From assembly GCA_002389505.1 (NCBI GenBank), contig DGPA01000038.1:1-64000 (forward strand): a stretch of 64,000 nucleotides of DNA. Reading direction: 5' to 3'. The position numbers and the translations under genes were made by a program. Below are positions 1 through 8,753 of this stretch, piece by piece. Origin of the DNA: Halieaceae bacterium UBA4452 (GTDB lineage: Bacteria; Pseudomonadota; Gammaproteobacteria; Pseudomonadales; Halieaceae). The notes beneath the pieces are model-generated. The model saw only the letters and a list, made by a program, of their open reading frames with translations. It ran no database searches and had not been told where the DNA came from. The first letter of the stretch is position 1. Every line of letters begins with the position of its first letter.

Positions 1-386
1 GGGAACCACCAGCCACCAAAGTCGGCCCACAGATCTCGCTCGCCTGTCATCGCCATGAACAATACTAACCGGCCACCCGCCCATAGGGTGGAGATAAGAA
101 GTACGGTTAGCACGTTGACAACAATGCGCTGCCAAGTTGGCCAGTCCCAGCAAGCGCGGAATAGGTAACGCATGGGCAGGCTTAACAAAAGCCCGGCAAT
201 GGACTGCAAGACATTGTGCGCCAGGTAACTCAACTCGAACTGATTGTAGGGCCGACTCAGGGTGAAATAGGTGACCAAAGATATACCTATCCAACCCAGC
301 ACATTCATGATCCAAAATTGCGTGCTGGGATCACTGCTGACGCGGTAGTAGCGTGATTTCTGAATGTCTTGACTTGCCATAGACAT
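1..386 (-). CDS. N-terminal membrane region of a probable sensor histidine kinase (partial)
   Basis: An open reading frame runs off the left edge; about 128 N-terminal residues are visible. The start is one of two in-frame ATGs at 386 and 380, the second having GAGAAG about 9 bases upstream. The visible part opens with a short polar stretch, then several hydrophobic segments (WIMNVLGWIGISLVTYF, the AHNVLQSIAGLLLSLP region, VVNVLTVLLISTLWAG). This resembles the membrane part of LytS/YehU-type histidine kinases, which commonly begin with an N-LGW segment followed by paired helices. The kinase domain lies outside the window, so this is a family guess from the membrane pattern. Another polytopic membrane protein is possible. 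Confidence 0.5.
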   Translation of the reverse strand, partial: MSMASQDIQKSRYYRVSSDPSTQFWIMNVLGWIGISLVTYFTLSRPYNQFELSYLAHNVLQSIAGLLLSLPMRYLFRACWDWPTWQRIVVNVLTVLLISTLWAGGRLVLFMAMTGERDLWADFGGWWF

Positions 387-591
387 ACTCTTCTCAGGGG
401 GCTCAGTCCGCAACGAACCGTTAACAGACCACCTAGGCCAGCTGCGAACCCACTGGTGACCGTCTACTATCACTCTCTTGTAACACAACTCGGCGGCTAA
501 TCGAAATGGACAATCAGCGAAATAACGTACTCCCCTATGGCAATCGTCAGCGTTGACACTGTTTTGGCAACCGCTTAGCGTGTACCTTCTA

Positions 592-620
592 AAGCGGACT
601 ACCCCTGTACAGCGTATAAT
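592..620 (+). promoter_or_regulatory. Possible promoter of the YghU-type gene
   Basis: A perfect TATAAT at 615-620 lies 52 bases upstream of the start codon at 673. The matching -35 position (592-597) is poor, so this is only a candidate. The rest of the 387-672 divergent spacer shows no further clear signal. Confidence 0.3.
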
Positions 621-672
621 TCAGCGCTGCCCACACTAATGAAATTCATACGGCTACGGAGTTAGCATTATT

Positions 673-1530
673 ATGAGCGATGACACTGTGTATACCCCAT
701 CCTCGGTATGGATCTGGGATGATCAAAGTGGTGGAAAATTCACCAACATCAATCGACCCATTAGTGGCGCCACTCACGACAAGATGCTGCCGCGGGGCAA
801 ACATCCACTGCAATTGTATTCCTTAGCCACCCCCAACGGGGTAAAAGTCACGGTGATGCTTGAGGAGCTCTTGGCCCTCGGGTTTACCGGGGCCGAATAC
901 GACGCCTATACGGTAAATATTATGGAAGGCGAGCAGTTTAGTAGTGGCTTTGTCGGAGTCAATCCAAACTCAAAAATACCTGCGTTACTCGACTGCAGCG
1001 GTGATGAGCCTATTCGGGTATTTGAATCAGGGGCGATCTTGCTGCATCTCGCCAATAAGTTTGATGCATTTTTGCCTGCCGACAGCCACGCTCGAGCGGA
1101 GACCTTCAATTGGTTGTTTTGGCTGCAGGGCGCTGCGCCGTATTTAGGCGGTGGCTTCGGCCACTTTTATGCCTACGCGCCGAGTAAAATGGAGTACCCC
1201 ATTAACCGCTTCACCATGGAGATTAAACGTCAACTGGATTTACTCGATAAAGCGCTGGCTGAGCGTCCTTTTCTCGCCGGCAATGACTATACGATTGCCG
1301 ATATTGCCACTTGGCCCTGGTACGGCGCCTTGGTGAAAGGGCTACTCTATGAGGCAGGCGAATTTCTTGATGTAGGCTCCTATGTCCATGTTAATCGATG
1401 GGCCAACACCGTCGGTGATCGACCCGCAGCCAAGCGCGGGCGACTTGTGAATCGCGCGTGGGGAGACGAAGACAAGCAATTACTGGAGCGGCACAACGCC
1501 AGTGATTTCGACACCGTGAATTGGCAGTAA
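673..1530 (+). CDS. yghU: YghU-type glutathione S-transferase / disulfide-bond oxidoreductase
   Basis: The 285-residue protein aligns from memory almost end to end with E. coli YghU (288 aa), including NINRPISGATHDK, a thioredoxin-fold N-terminal domain beginning HPLQLYSLATPNG, the VNPNSKIPALLD cis-Pro region, FESGAILLHLA, and the helical C-terminal GST domain with NWLFWLQGAAPYLGGGFGHF and YTIADIATWPW. YghU-family enzymes bind two glutathiones, lack the usual catalytic Ser/Cys/Tyr, and reduce disulfides or organic peroxides with glutathione in the cytoplasm. The gene stands alone and is transcribed away from the histidine-kinase-like gene. Nothing unusual is seen. Orthology is very likely; the physiological substrate is unknown. 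Confidence 0.95.
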   Translation: MSDDTVYTPSSVWIWDDQSGGKFTNINRPISGATHDKMLPRGKHPLQLYSLATPNGVKVTVMLEELLALGFTGAEYDAYTVNIMEGEQFSSGFVGVNPNSKIPALLDCSGDEPIRVFESGAILLHLANKFDAFLPADSHARAETFNWLFWLQGAAPYLGGGFGHFYAYAPSKMEYPINRFTMEIKRQLDLLDKALAERPFLAGNDYTIADIATWPWYGALVKGLLYEAGEFLDVGSYVHVNRWANTVGDRPAAKRGRLVNRAWGDEDKQLLERHNASDFDTVNWQ

Positions 1531-1715
1531 CCGCTGTCCGACCCCCAGTAATAATCGATCGCTAACGATGAGCAGGGACATCCATCGTCACACTCGGCGT
1601 CCCCCGTGCAGTTCAGGCTTCGCGTGAAAATTCCTAAAAAAGTGGTAAACTCGCCAGCCAGCGCCAAATGGCCATCCTGCACACGCGCAACACGACTAAA
1701 GCCCCGGACCACTCT

Positions 1716-2069
1716 ATGCCCGAACTTGATCAGGTCGCAGCGACAACGTTGCTCACCGACGACAACAAAGATCTTCTAGCGAGGATGCTGGAAAAAGCCC
1801 TTCAGCAACCCCTAGTGCCCATGGAACCGGCCGCTGCCAAGCAGTATATGGAACAAGTCGCCCAGCGAACTGCACTCGATGCTGGGGTAGACATACAGTT
1901 ATTTCAGATGGTGCAACTGTCGAGTAGTGAATCGACCTATGTGATGCGTGTGGCGTTACTAAGCGATCAACAAGCCATCGGCTTAGATATTATGGATGCG
2001 GAGAATGGACAGTTTTTCATTCCTGAGGCATGCCCAGTTTGCCAGTTAGCCGCCGTCACCCTTAACTGA
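1716..2069 (+). CDS. Small hypothetical protein upstream of the exporter
   Basis: A 117-residue soluble protein starting MPELDQVAATTLLT. An in-frame upstream ATG at 1668 would add 16 polar residues, but neither start has a clear Shine-Dalgarno site; the shorter form looks more natural. It begins with a helical amphipathic stretch and ends with a beta-like region containing a CPVC motif (EACPVCQLAAVTLN), a possible metal-binding or redox pair close to the C terminus. The stop is 10 bases from the start of the exporter gene, so the two are probably co-transcribed. I do not recognise the family and give no function. Confidence 0.6.
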   Translation: MPELDQVAATTLLTDDNKDLLARMLEKALQQPLVPMEPAAAKQYMEQVAQRTALDAGVDIQLFQMVQLSSSESTYVMRVALLSDQQAIGLDIMDAENGQFFIPEACPVCQLAAVTLN

Positions 2070-2079
2070 AGGCCCCTAG

Positions 2080-3267
2080 TTGAAAGAACGCATTGCTTAC
2101 GCAACATTAGTAGGGCTTGTCGCTTATGCCGCCGTTGCTACTGACCTGTATCTTCCCGCACTCCCCGCCATAGTCGATGAGTTTAACGTCAGCGAAGCTC
2201 AGGGGCAGCTGACACTCAGCTTATTTATGCTGGGCATGGCCGTTGGCCAACTCTTTTTTGGCCCGCTGTCTGACTTCTACGGCAGGTTGCCTGTAGTGAC
2301 TGTGGGTACCGTTTTTTTCATTGCCACCTCTGTGGCCTGTGCGGCAGCGCCCTCCATGGAGTTCATGTGGGTGACGAGGTTTATTCAAGGATTGGCCGCC
2401 AGTTCAGGGCCTGTCATTGCCCGAGCCATCGTCAGTGATCGCTATCATGGTCCCCGAGCCGCACAAGTCATGTCAATGCTGGGAGCAGCCATGGCTGTTA
2501 TACCCTTAATTGCCCCTACGATTGGCTCATGGATTTTGGTCGTGTTTGACTGGCGCGCTACCTATCTCGCGCTCGCCGTTTTCGCTATCGCAGTGCTACT
2601 GGGGTTGCGTCAATTTCAAGAGTCGGCTCCCGCTATTGGCCAAGGCGGCGTCGATATTGGACGTATATTTCGGCTATTCTCCCGCTGTTTGTCAACCATG
2701 CGCTTTATTGGCTATCAGATCTGTGGGACCGCGACCTACTCGGCCATACTGGCCTACCTGTCGACCGTCGCCTTTTTCATGCGCGATGTATTCGAACTCC
2801 CCTCGCAGTACTTTGGCTACGCGTTTGCTATTTCTGTTGCCGGTTTCATGGTCGGCGCGCTGCTTTGTTCACGTTTGGTCATGCGCTTGGGTACAAATCC
2901 AACCATGACTATAGGGGTGGTGTTAACGTTGCTAGCAGCCATTGTTCAGTGGTGGGCGGCCCCAGGAGGGTCCGCTAACATCAGCCTGCTCGCTGTTAGC
3001 TCCTGGGGATTATTTTTTGGTATCGGCCTCACCTCAGCAAATGCCGCCATGGGCGCTATTTCATTGTTCCCGCAATCGGTGGGGGCGGCGTCTGCCGTAT
3101 TTGGTTTCATTCACGCTACCGTAGCCGCCATCGCAGGATTTATTGCCGGCCAACTGTATGACGGCACCTTGGTACCCACGGCAACCATAATGCTTATTTG
3201 TGCGGCCATAGGCCTATTAGGCGTCCCGCTGGCTCGTGGATCACGCATACCTGAACACCTGAATTAA
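2080..3267 (+). CDS. Bcr/CflA-family MFS multidrug exporter
   Basis: A 395-residue inner-membrane protein with about 12 hydrophobic segments. The first helix carries the family signature TDLYLPALPAI, followed by the loop 2-3 motif GPLSDFYGRLPV (the G-x-x-x-D-x-x-G-R-x-x motif A of major facilitators) and a motif-C-like region in helix 5 (GAAMAVIPLIAPTIGSWI). These features place it in the DHA1 Bcr/CflA group, which exports drugs or small metabolites by proton antiport. Translation starts at a TTG preceded by GAAGG at 7-base spacing. It follows the small hypothetical gene with a 10-base gap. The substrate cannot be read from sequence. Confidence 0.9.
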   Translation: MKERIAYATLVGLVAYAAVATDLYLPALPAIVDEFNVSEAQGQLTLSLFMLGMAVGQLFFGPLSDFYGRLPVVTVGTVFFIATSVACAAAPSMEFMWVTRFIQGLAASSGPVIARAIVSDRYHGPRAAQVMSMLGAAMAVIPLIAPTIGSWILVVFDWRATYLALAVFAIAVLLGLRQFQESAPAIGQGGVDIGRIFRLFSRCLSTMRFIGYQICGTATYSAILAYLSTVAFFMRDVFELPSQYFGYAFAISVAGFMVGALLCSRLVMRLGTNPTMTIGVVLTLLAAIVQWWAAPGGSANISLLAVSSWGLFFGIGLTSANAAMGAISLFPQSVGAASAVFGFIHATVAAIAGFIAGQLYDGTLVPTATIMLICAAIGLLGVPLARGSRIPEHLN

Positions 3268-3639
3268 TCGCGCCAAGCACTCACTCCGACCACATCGCTA
3301 CACTCGCCTATTAGCCGCTATTCTGCTCGACCCATAAACACGCTCCGGTAAATCACCTTAGCCAATGCACACCCACCCCGAGGGCAACCCCTGATACCAA
3401 AAATGACGGCGCAGCGTGGCAAATTGAGCCTGTCGATCTGCTATCGGGATAGGCGTTAGGCGCGTTTTGACCACGCCGGCGCTATAGGTGGGCAGACCTG
3501 CAGTAACGCCTATGCGGTACCGGGTTGAATTGCCACTAGACTGCTCTCCATCGGAGGTGCATATTGACCCTCATCAGTACAGAGTCAGCTACAGCGTCGA
3601 TGCTTGAGGATAAATATCGTCATCCTACCAGGAGCTTGC
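3268..3639. other. Intergenic spacer without recognisable features
   Basis: About 370 bases between the exporter and the decarboxylase. No terminator, tRNA or convincing repeat is visible. Near its right end a GGAGG (about 3554) is followed by a TTG that opens a short frame overlapping the decarboxylase start; it looks non-coding. Confidence 0.5.
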
Positions 3640-4986
3640 GTGCACGAATTAACGAAAGATATAGAAGTACTCACCCAAGCAATCATTCGCTACGCAGTGG
3701 AACGGGTCCGTATGGATCCACCCACCTTGGACGCGCCACAGTCCAAAAATGATTTGCAGGCGATGGCAGGTCAAACCATCAATGAAGAGGGCATGGGTGG
3801 CCTAGAGGCGTTGCGAATATTTACCGATGTGCTCGCGCCGGCTTGTCTCTCAGTGGACCATCCTCGCTTGCTCGCCTTCGTGCCAGCTGCACCAACAGAG
3901 GCTGCAACTCTCTTTGATTTAGTGGTGGGAGCCTCGAGTATTTTTGGCGGCACGTGGCTAGAAGGCGCAGGGGGAGTTTATGCTGAAAACCAAGCCCTCC
4001 GATGGATTGCCGACCTAGCAGGCTTTCCCGCCGAAGCCGGCGGTGTATTCGTCAGTGGCGGTACCGCGGGTAACCTGTCAGCTCTATCGGCGGCGAGATA
4101 CAAATGGCGACGCCGGCGTCCCAACATGCGGACAGCCCGTGGACTTATTATTTCCTCGAAAGGCGCCCACGCCTCCATTGCTCAAGCAGCGCAAATAATG
4201 GATGCCGATTTAATCGAGGCGGGCAGTCATCGCTTGATGGGTGCCCATGTAGCCAAGACAATCACCGATCTGTCGACCGAAGATCGATCGCGCTTGTTTG
4301 CGGTGGCGGCGACAGCAGGCACAACGAACTTGGGCATCATCGATGATTTATCGGGTATTGCCGATATTTGTGGGCAAGAGGATCTTTGGCTACACGTGGA
4401 TGGCGCCTACGGTGGAGCAGCGTTAGCCGCACCCTCAGTGCGCGCCGATTTCAACGGTATTGAACGTGCTGACAGCTTTATTGTTGATCCGCATAAATGG
4501 CTGTTTGCACCCTTTGACTGCTGCGCCCTCCTCTATCGTGATCCGAGTATTGCCCGGCAAGCGCATCGTCAGCATGGGGACTATCTCGAAGTACTCTACG
4601 ATGGCGTCTGGAACCCCTCGGATTATGCGCACCACCTATCACGAAGAGCCCGCGGGCTTCCACTGTGGTTCAGCCTAGCGTGCCACGGTACGAAAGCCTA
4701 CACAGACGCCCTCGAGCAAACCATACAGACCGCCAAACACGCCGAAGCCTTGATCATTGCCCATCCAAACTTAGCCATGGTCTTTGAGCAGCATTTATCG
4801 ATCTGTGTCTTTAAACGAATCGGCTGGCAGGACGAGGATTATCAGGCCTGGAGCAACCGCTTGCTCAATGAAGGCCTCGCTTTTGTTACCCCCACCAAAC
4901 ACGAGGGCGAAACTGTCTTACGTTTTTGTATTATTAATCCTCGGACTAGTGTCGATGATATCCAAATAATCTTGGATACCCTCTAA
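3640..4986 (+). CDS. Pyridoxal-phosphate-dependent decarboxylase (group II, DDC/GAD/HDC family)
   Basis: The chosen start is GTG at 3640, preceded by AGGAG at 5-base spacing, giving 448 residues; a TTG at 3604 would add 12 unlikely residues. Group II decarboxylase hallmarks are present: the PLP-phosphate region VSGGTAGNLSAL, the HVDGAYGGAA aspartate and alanine motif, and the Schiff-base lysine K286 in VDPHKWLFAPFDC. Such enzymes remove the alpha-carboxylate from aromatic amino acids, glutamate, histidine or diaminobutyrate. The substrate is not evident; the length and FDCCALL context fit the bacterial aromatic-amino-acid or aspartate-like group. The WYL regulator follows after a 3-base gap, so the two are co-transcribed. 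Confidence 0.9.
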   Translation: MHELTKDIEVLTQAIIRYAVERVRMDPPTLDAPQSKNDLQAMAGQTINEEGMGGLEALRIFTDVLAPACLSVDHPRLLAFVPAAPTEAATLFDLVVGASSIFGGTWLEGAGGVYAENQALRWIADLAGFPAEAGGVFVSGGTAGNLSALSAARYKWRRRRPNMRTARGLIISSKGAHASIAQAAQIMDADLIEAGSHRLMGAHVAKTITDLSTEDRSRLFAVAATAGTTNLGIIDDLSGIADICGQEDLWLHVDGAYGGAALAAPSVRADFNGIERADSFIVDPHKWLFAPFDCCALLYRDPSIARQAHRQHGDYLEVLYDGVWNPSDYAHHLSRRARGLPLWFSLACHGTKAYTDALEQTIQTAKHAEALIIAHPNLAMVFEQHLSICVFKRIGWQDEDYQAWSNRLLNEGLAFVTPTKHEGETVLRFCIINPRTSVDDIQIILDTL

Positions 4987-4989
4987 ACC

Positions 4990-5850
4990 GTGACTGAGCA
5001 CTGGCCTTATCGTTGGGACCTTCTATTTCGCTACCGCTTTATCGAAGTAATAGCGCTCTGGGAGGGCCGCCTGACTACGCGCCATTTAGTCGAGACCTTT
5101 GGTATTGGTCGGCAGCAAGCTAGCAAAGATATCAATACCTACAACCGCGAAATTAGCCAAGGCAATCTTATTTATAACGCCACCATTAAGGGCTATGAGC
5201 CCTCTGGCACCTTTGAGCCACGAGTCAGTCGTGGTCTCGCAGAGGAATACCTACAGTTATTAGCCAATCGTAGCGAATTAAGCCGAACCTTTAGCGCACT
5301 CGCCTTACCTCGAGGACACACGGAGGTACTCGACCCCCCTAGACGCACTGTATCACCCGAAGTGTTACGGCCATTGCTTCGAGCGGCTCGCGAAAGACAA
5401 CGTATCGAAGTGGATTACGTATCACTCAATAACCCCGACCGAGAGGGTAGAATCATTGCTCCGCATACCTTGGTCTGGACTGGTTTACGCTGGCATGTTC
5501 GCGGTTGGTGCGAAAAGAATCGCGATTTCCGTGACTTCGTACTCAGTCGTTTCCGAGGGCTGCCCGAGATCTTGGGGCCCACAGACCACTCTGTAGGGGA
5601 TGACATTGATTGGAACACCACCATCAACCTAGACATTGTTCCAGATCCTCGGTTGAGCCCGGAGCAGCAAGCGGTCATCGCTGTCGATTTTGGGATGTGC
5701 GAGGGTGTTCTGCACATCACCCTTCGCGCCCGACTGCTCAACTATTTAGTGCAATTGCTCAATATCAATACGGGCACTCCCCATGACGACCCCAGAGCCC
5801 AGCAAGTCATTATTGCTAACCAAGAAGCAGTGGCGGACTGGCTTATCTAG
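4990..5850 (+). CDS. WYL-domain transcriptional regulator, CapW/BrxR-like
   Basis: The 286-residue protein starts at GTG only 3 bases after the decarboxylase stop, indicating translational coupling. The N-terminal ~60 residues form a winged helix (LTTRHLVETFGIGRQQASKDIN); the central part is a WYL domain (IEVDYVSL, then LVWTGLRWHVRGWCE and DFVLSRF); a WCX-like tail follows. The order wHTH-WYL-WCX and the N-terminal wording (RYRFIEVIALWEGRLTT) recall the CapW and BrxR repressors of phage-defence loci. WYL domains bind nucleic acid or nucleotide ligands. No defence gene lies beside it here; its partner is a PLP decarboxylase, which makes the regulatory target an open question. Confidence 0.85.
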   Translation: MTEHWPYRWDLLFRYRFIEVIALWEGRLTTRHLVETFGIGRQQASKDINTYNREISQGNLIYNATIKGYEPSGTFEPRVSRGLAEEYLQLLANRSELSRTFSALALPRGHTEVLDPPRRTVSPEVLRPLLRAARERQRIEVDYVSLNNPDREGRIIAPHTLVWTGLRWHVRGWCEKNRDFRDFVLSRFRGLPEILGPTDHSVGDDIDWNTTINLDIVPDPRLSPEQQAVIAVDFGMCEGVLHITLRARLLNYLVQLLNINTGTPHDDPRAQQVIIANQEAVADWLI

Positions 5851-5865
5851 CGCCCTCCCTAGGTC

Positions 5866-5903
5866 CTGCCAGCCCGTCTATCGGCATCTGGCAGCCTGTT
5901 TTT
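5866..5903 (+). terminator. Possible rho-independent terminator after the WYL gene
   Basis: CTGCCAG (5866-5872) pairs with CTGGCAG (5888-5894) around a 15-base loop, followed after four bases by five T residues. The stem is short and the loop long, so confidence is moderate. Confidence 0.4.
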
Positions 5904-6049
5904 GTGATCGCCCTCACATTAACTGGCATGATGAGACTATTTTTGTGAAGCCCATCGCATAACAACGCATTGCTGCTACCCAGAGGTTTTCTGGCATCGT
6001 ACCCTTCTTCCTCACAACGAAATAATTGCGCCCAACAGAGAGACAGCCC

Positions 6050-6328
6050 ATGACGTCAACAACTGCAAACACCGGTGAGGTAACCAACGAACGCCGAGGG
6101 CGCGTGGAAGCCGTTCCTGAAAAACTTGATCGGTCATTGAGTTTTGAGCAGTCGGTAACGCTCACTACCAAAGCGCAGTTTGGTTGGTCAGTAGCGTTTG
6201 TCCGTAGACCGCTGTTTGTAGAACCCGAGGTGGTCATTACCAATCCGGATAAAACCGAGTACTTGCTCATCGCAGAGGATGGCTCGGAAGCACCGTTTTT
6301 TAACGCTCGTAACGACGATTTTAGTTGA
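6050..6328 (+). CDS. Small conserved-looking hypothetical protein
   Basis: A 92-residue protein starting MTSTTANTGEVT; an earlier in-frame start at 6026 is less likely. The N-terminal third is polar and probably disordered. The rest is a compact beta-rich unit with GWSVAFVRRPLFVEPEVVI followed by an acidic, gap-like turn and LLIAEDGS. The FVRRPLF-x-EP wording is reminiscent of short uncharacterised proteins of marine gammaproteobacteria, so the gene is probably real. It stands alone between the WYL gene and convergent yedI. No function is proposed. Confidence 0.6.
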   Translation: MTSTTANTGEVTNERRGRVEAVPEKLDRSLSFEQSVTLTTKAQFGWSVAFVRRPLFVEPEVVITNPDKTEYLLIAEDGSEAPFFNARNDDFS

Positions 6329-6410
6329 TCACACCTCAGTAAGCTCGGCGCGGGTAGCACAGTGCTTCCTGTAGCCGTTGTTGTCCCAACCTGTGACCTA
6401 CACTAGGCCT

Positions 6411-7331
6411 TCAGCGCTTACCCACTGACGGTGTTTTCAACCATCGATCGGCAACCACCACCATCGAACACCCCACCAGCAGACCGATAGCCGCTCCGGC
6501 CAATGATGGCAGCAGGCTCTCGGCAAGGCCAAGTCGTTGAGCACCCTGCTCAATCCACTGTGTCAGTGGATGCCAGGCATGCATCAAAATGCCTCCGCCT
6601 ACGAAAAACATGGCTATGGTGCCTGCCACCGATAGAAACCGCATAAGCCACGGCGCAAAATTCACCAACCCATGACCAAACAGTCTAGTATTTTTGCTGA
6701 TAAGATCGTCGCCATTGCGCTGAGTCAATAGCAGCCCCACGTCGTCTATCTTTACAATGACCGCGACAAGCCCGTAAACCCCCACAGTCATTAACGTGGA
6801 AATACCTGCCAACACAGCAATCTGTATGAGTAAATCTTGACCCTTAACGATACCCAGCGTGAGAACAATAATTTCTGCCGACAAAATGAAATCAGTCCGG
6901 ATAGCCCCGCGAACTTTTTCCTTTTCTTCACTCACCAGATCTTCCGCCGTCCCCGAGAGTTTCTGCACACGCTTCGCACGCTGTTGATCGTTATGTTTAG
7001 GCGTCGGATGAAGCAGCTTTTCAGCGCCCTCAAAGCAGAGATACAACCCGCCACACACTAATAGCGGCGTAATCAAGATAGGCGCAAATGCAGCTATGAT
7101 GAGGGCGCCAGGAACCAATAGGCATTTATTGAGCAAAGACCCTTTAGCCACCGCCCAGACAACGGGAAGCTCTCGCTCTGGCCGAACGCCAATGACTTTT
7201 TCAGCGTTGACTGCAAGGTCATCACCGAGTACCCCAGCGGTCTTTCTTACAGCCACCTTGGTCATGACTGATACGTCGTCCAAAATGAGTGTGATATCGT
7301 CAAGAAGTGCCAATAAACTGCCAAATGCCAT
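6411..7331 (-). CDS. yedI: DUF808 inner-membrane protein, YedI family
   Basis: The 306-residue protein begins MAFGSLLALLDDITLILDDV, the typical start of the DUF808/YedI family, and continues with the signature KVAVRKTAGVLGDDLAVNAE and a membrane-spanning core (GALIIAAFAPILITPLL, ILSAEIIVLTLGIV, several C-terminal helices). Family members are inner-membrane proteins of about 300 residues without a firmly established function. Its start codon lies 1 base beyond the stop of the ppk1 remnant upstream on the same strand, so its natural upstream region may have been altered by that decay. Confidence 0.92.
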   Translation of the reverse strand: MAFGSLLALLDDITLILDDVSVMTKVAVRKTAGVLGDDLAVNAEKVIGVRPERELPVVWAVAKGSLLNKCLLVPGALIIAAFAPILITPLLVCGGLYLCFEGAEKLLHPTPKHNDQQRAKRVQKLSGTAEDLVSEEKEKVRGAIRTDFILSAEIIVLTLGIVKGQDLLIQIAVLAGISTLMTVGVYGLVAVIVKIDDVGLLLTQRNGDDLISKNTRLFGHGLVNFAPWLMRFLSVAGTIAMFFVGGGILMHAWHPLTQWIEQGAQRLGLAESLLPSLAGAAIGLLVGCSMVVVADRWLKTPSVGKR

Positions 7332-7332
7332 A

Positions 7333-7740
7333 CTATTTCCTAGCTTTTTTACGTCGCTTCGACGGCGCTAATTCTGGCCGCACCGTATTCTTAAAAAAAT
7401 CTTTTACCAACCTGCGCTGGCCGTCATCGAGTTACTTTTCATTAATAAGAAAAATACCGCGGCGACGCACCTCTGCCACACGCACGCGAAAAAATTCGTC
7501 TACATTGCTCGAGAAACTCCCAAGATAGCGTACCCGCTGAATGAGGGGTACATCTGCGCTCTGTGCTTCCTGCAGAACCCGTGCAGTAAATGACAGCCAG
7601 CTTAGCTCTCTGGGGTAATGGTATGGGTCCCCTAGGTCGGCCAATAACCGCGTAATAGCGCTCAACTCGCTCATGGCATGCCCACTGGCTATTTGACTCA
7701 GGCGTGATGTCAACGTCTGCCTGCTTATATCCTTCGACAA
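7333..7740 (-). pseudogene. ppk1: Remnant of polyphosphate kinase (ppk1), internally deleted and nonsense-mutated
   Basis: Reading on the minus strand, the frame opens with about 46 residues and then the PPK1 N-terminal signature PRELSWLSFTARVLQEAQ, followed by SSNVDEFFRVRVAEVRR. It jumps directly to RGIFLINEK, meets a TAA at 7432-7434, and continues in the same frame as LDDGQRRLVKDFFKNTVRPE before ending in a basic tail at TAG 7333-7335. In intact PPK1 the second block lies roughly 50 residues further on, and about 550 more residues carry the catalytic histidines. The TAA falls where family members have glutamine, consistent with CAA to TAA. In total 136 codons remain of roughly 690. Polyphosphate synthesis cannot be supported by this copy. 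Confidence 0.85.
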
Positions 7741-7789
7741 ATCCTCCCGTGGAATCGATGTAGCAAAGCCAACCCATTCCAGCGAACGC

Positions 7790-8662
7790 TCATGGTTTGA
7801 GCGTTAAGGTGTCCGTCTTTAACAACGCCAACACGTTTTCTACCGTATTACCTATTAGCTGGGCTTTGATGCCTCGACGCCCCACTGTACCCATCACGAC
7901 GAGTTGAGTTTTTAACCGAGCGGCCTCGGAAACAATGGTTTTCGCCACCGGACCACGTTTAAAAATGAATATCGAGGGGGACAAACCGACCTCTTTGGCG
8001 AGTTTCTCCATCAGCGGGAGCTGCTCTTTTTGTCGTTCCTTGGCGTAGGTTTTTGGGTCAATAATATCCAGATCGGACAAGATGCTGGGCACGTCAAGCA
8101 CACATAGCACCTTTAACTCGATATCGAGAATTTCAGCATAATGCCTAGCTTCTCTAAGAATATCGACATTGAGTCTTTGCTTCGCTTTGCTGGTGGTATC
8201 GAGATCTACAGTAGCCAAAATTGACGCGCCTTTTGCCCAACGCTTTTTATTGACCAGCAATACCGGTACTGGGCAGGTGCGTAATAAATGCCAGTCGGTT
8301 GACGTGTGCGCCAATGACTCTGATTTGTGACGACTTTTTACCACGGCGGCATAATGGCCGCTGGCTGCGCGTTTGCCGACCCAGTCGTGGATCATTTCGG
8401 CCCAAACCACAGTGAGCTTGATGGCACGGTCGGCACTTGGGATTTTACTCAGCCGTGCGCTGATAGTGAGTCGACGCTCGGCTATCAACTGTTTTTTGAT
8501 CCTATCAGCGCTTATCTTATCCACCTTCAGACGCCCGATATCCAAAAAAGTAAACGCCACTATTTCTGGGACAAGATCCATTTCCTCGGCCAGATGTAAT
8601 CCTCGCGCAATCGCCGAACAACGGTCCTCGATATCAGCAATGATCAATAATTTTTCGTTCAT
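7790..8662 (-). CDS. Tandem-domain universal stress protein (UspE-like)
   Basis: The protein of 290 residues starts at ATG 8662 (MNEKLLIIADIED); a TTG at 8680 would add six residues. Two UspA-type alpha/beta domains follow each other. The second keeps the ATP-binding loop of the family, MGTVGRRGIKAQLIGNTVENVL (G-x2-G-x9-G-N pattern), and the first is degenerate there but keeps TCPVPVLLVNK. Two-domain proteins of this size resemble UspE, which acts in the cytoplasm in stress survival. It lies directly upstream of the decayed ppk1, a combination that could once have been a stress-related pair. Regulation is not apparent. Confidence 0.88.
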   Translation of the reverse strand: MNEKLLIIADIEDRCSAIARGLHLAEEMDLVPEIVAFTFLDIGRLKVDKISADRIKKQLIAERRLTISARLSKIPSADRAIKLTVVWAEMIHDWVGKRAASGHYAAVVKSRHKSESLAHTSTDWHLLRTCPVPVLLVNKKRWAKGASILATVDLDTTSKAKQRLNVDILREARHYAEILDIELKVLCVLDVPSILSDLDIIDPKTYAKERQKEQLPLMEKLAKEVGLSPSIFIFKRGPVAKTIVSEAARLKTQLVVMGTVGRRGIKAQLIGNTVENVLALLKTDTLTLKP

Positions 8663-8753
8663 GGTGTCTACTACCCTCAATCTCTGCTATCCCTCAAGAC
8701 TGCCAGTATAGAAGTACGCCTCCTGTGATGCACGCACTACACGCAGTCTTTGC

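Noticed and set aside
3564..3752. Short frame with a GGAGG and TTG start before the decarboxylase
   Set aside because: It overlaps the decarboxylase in another frame, has no recognisable protein features, and the GTG at 3640 has its own good ribosome site.
7442..7777. Second minus-strand frame across the ppk1 remnant
   Set aside because: It carries no PPK1 signature; the matching residues are all in the other frame.
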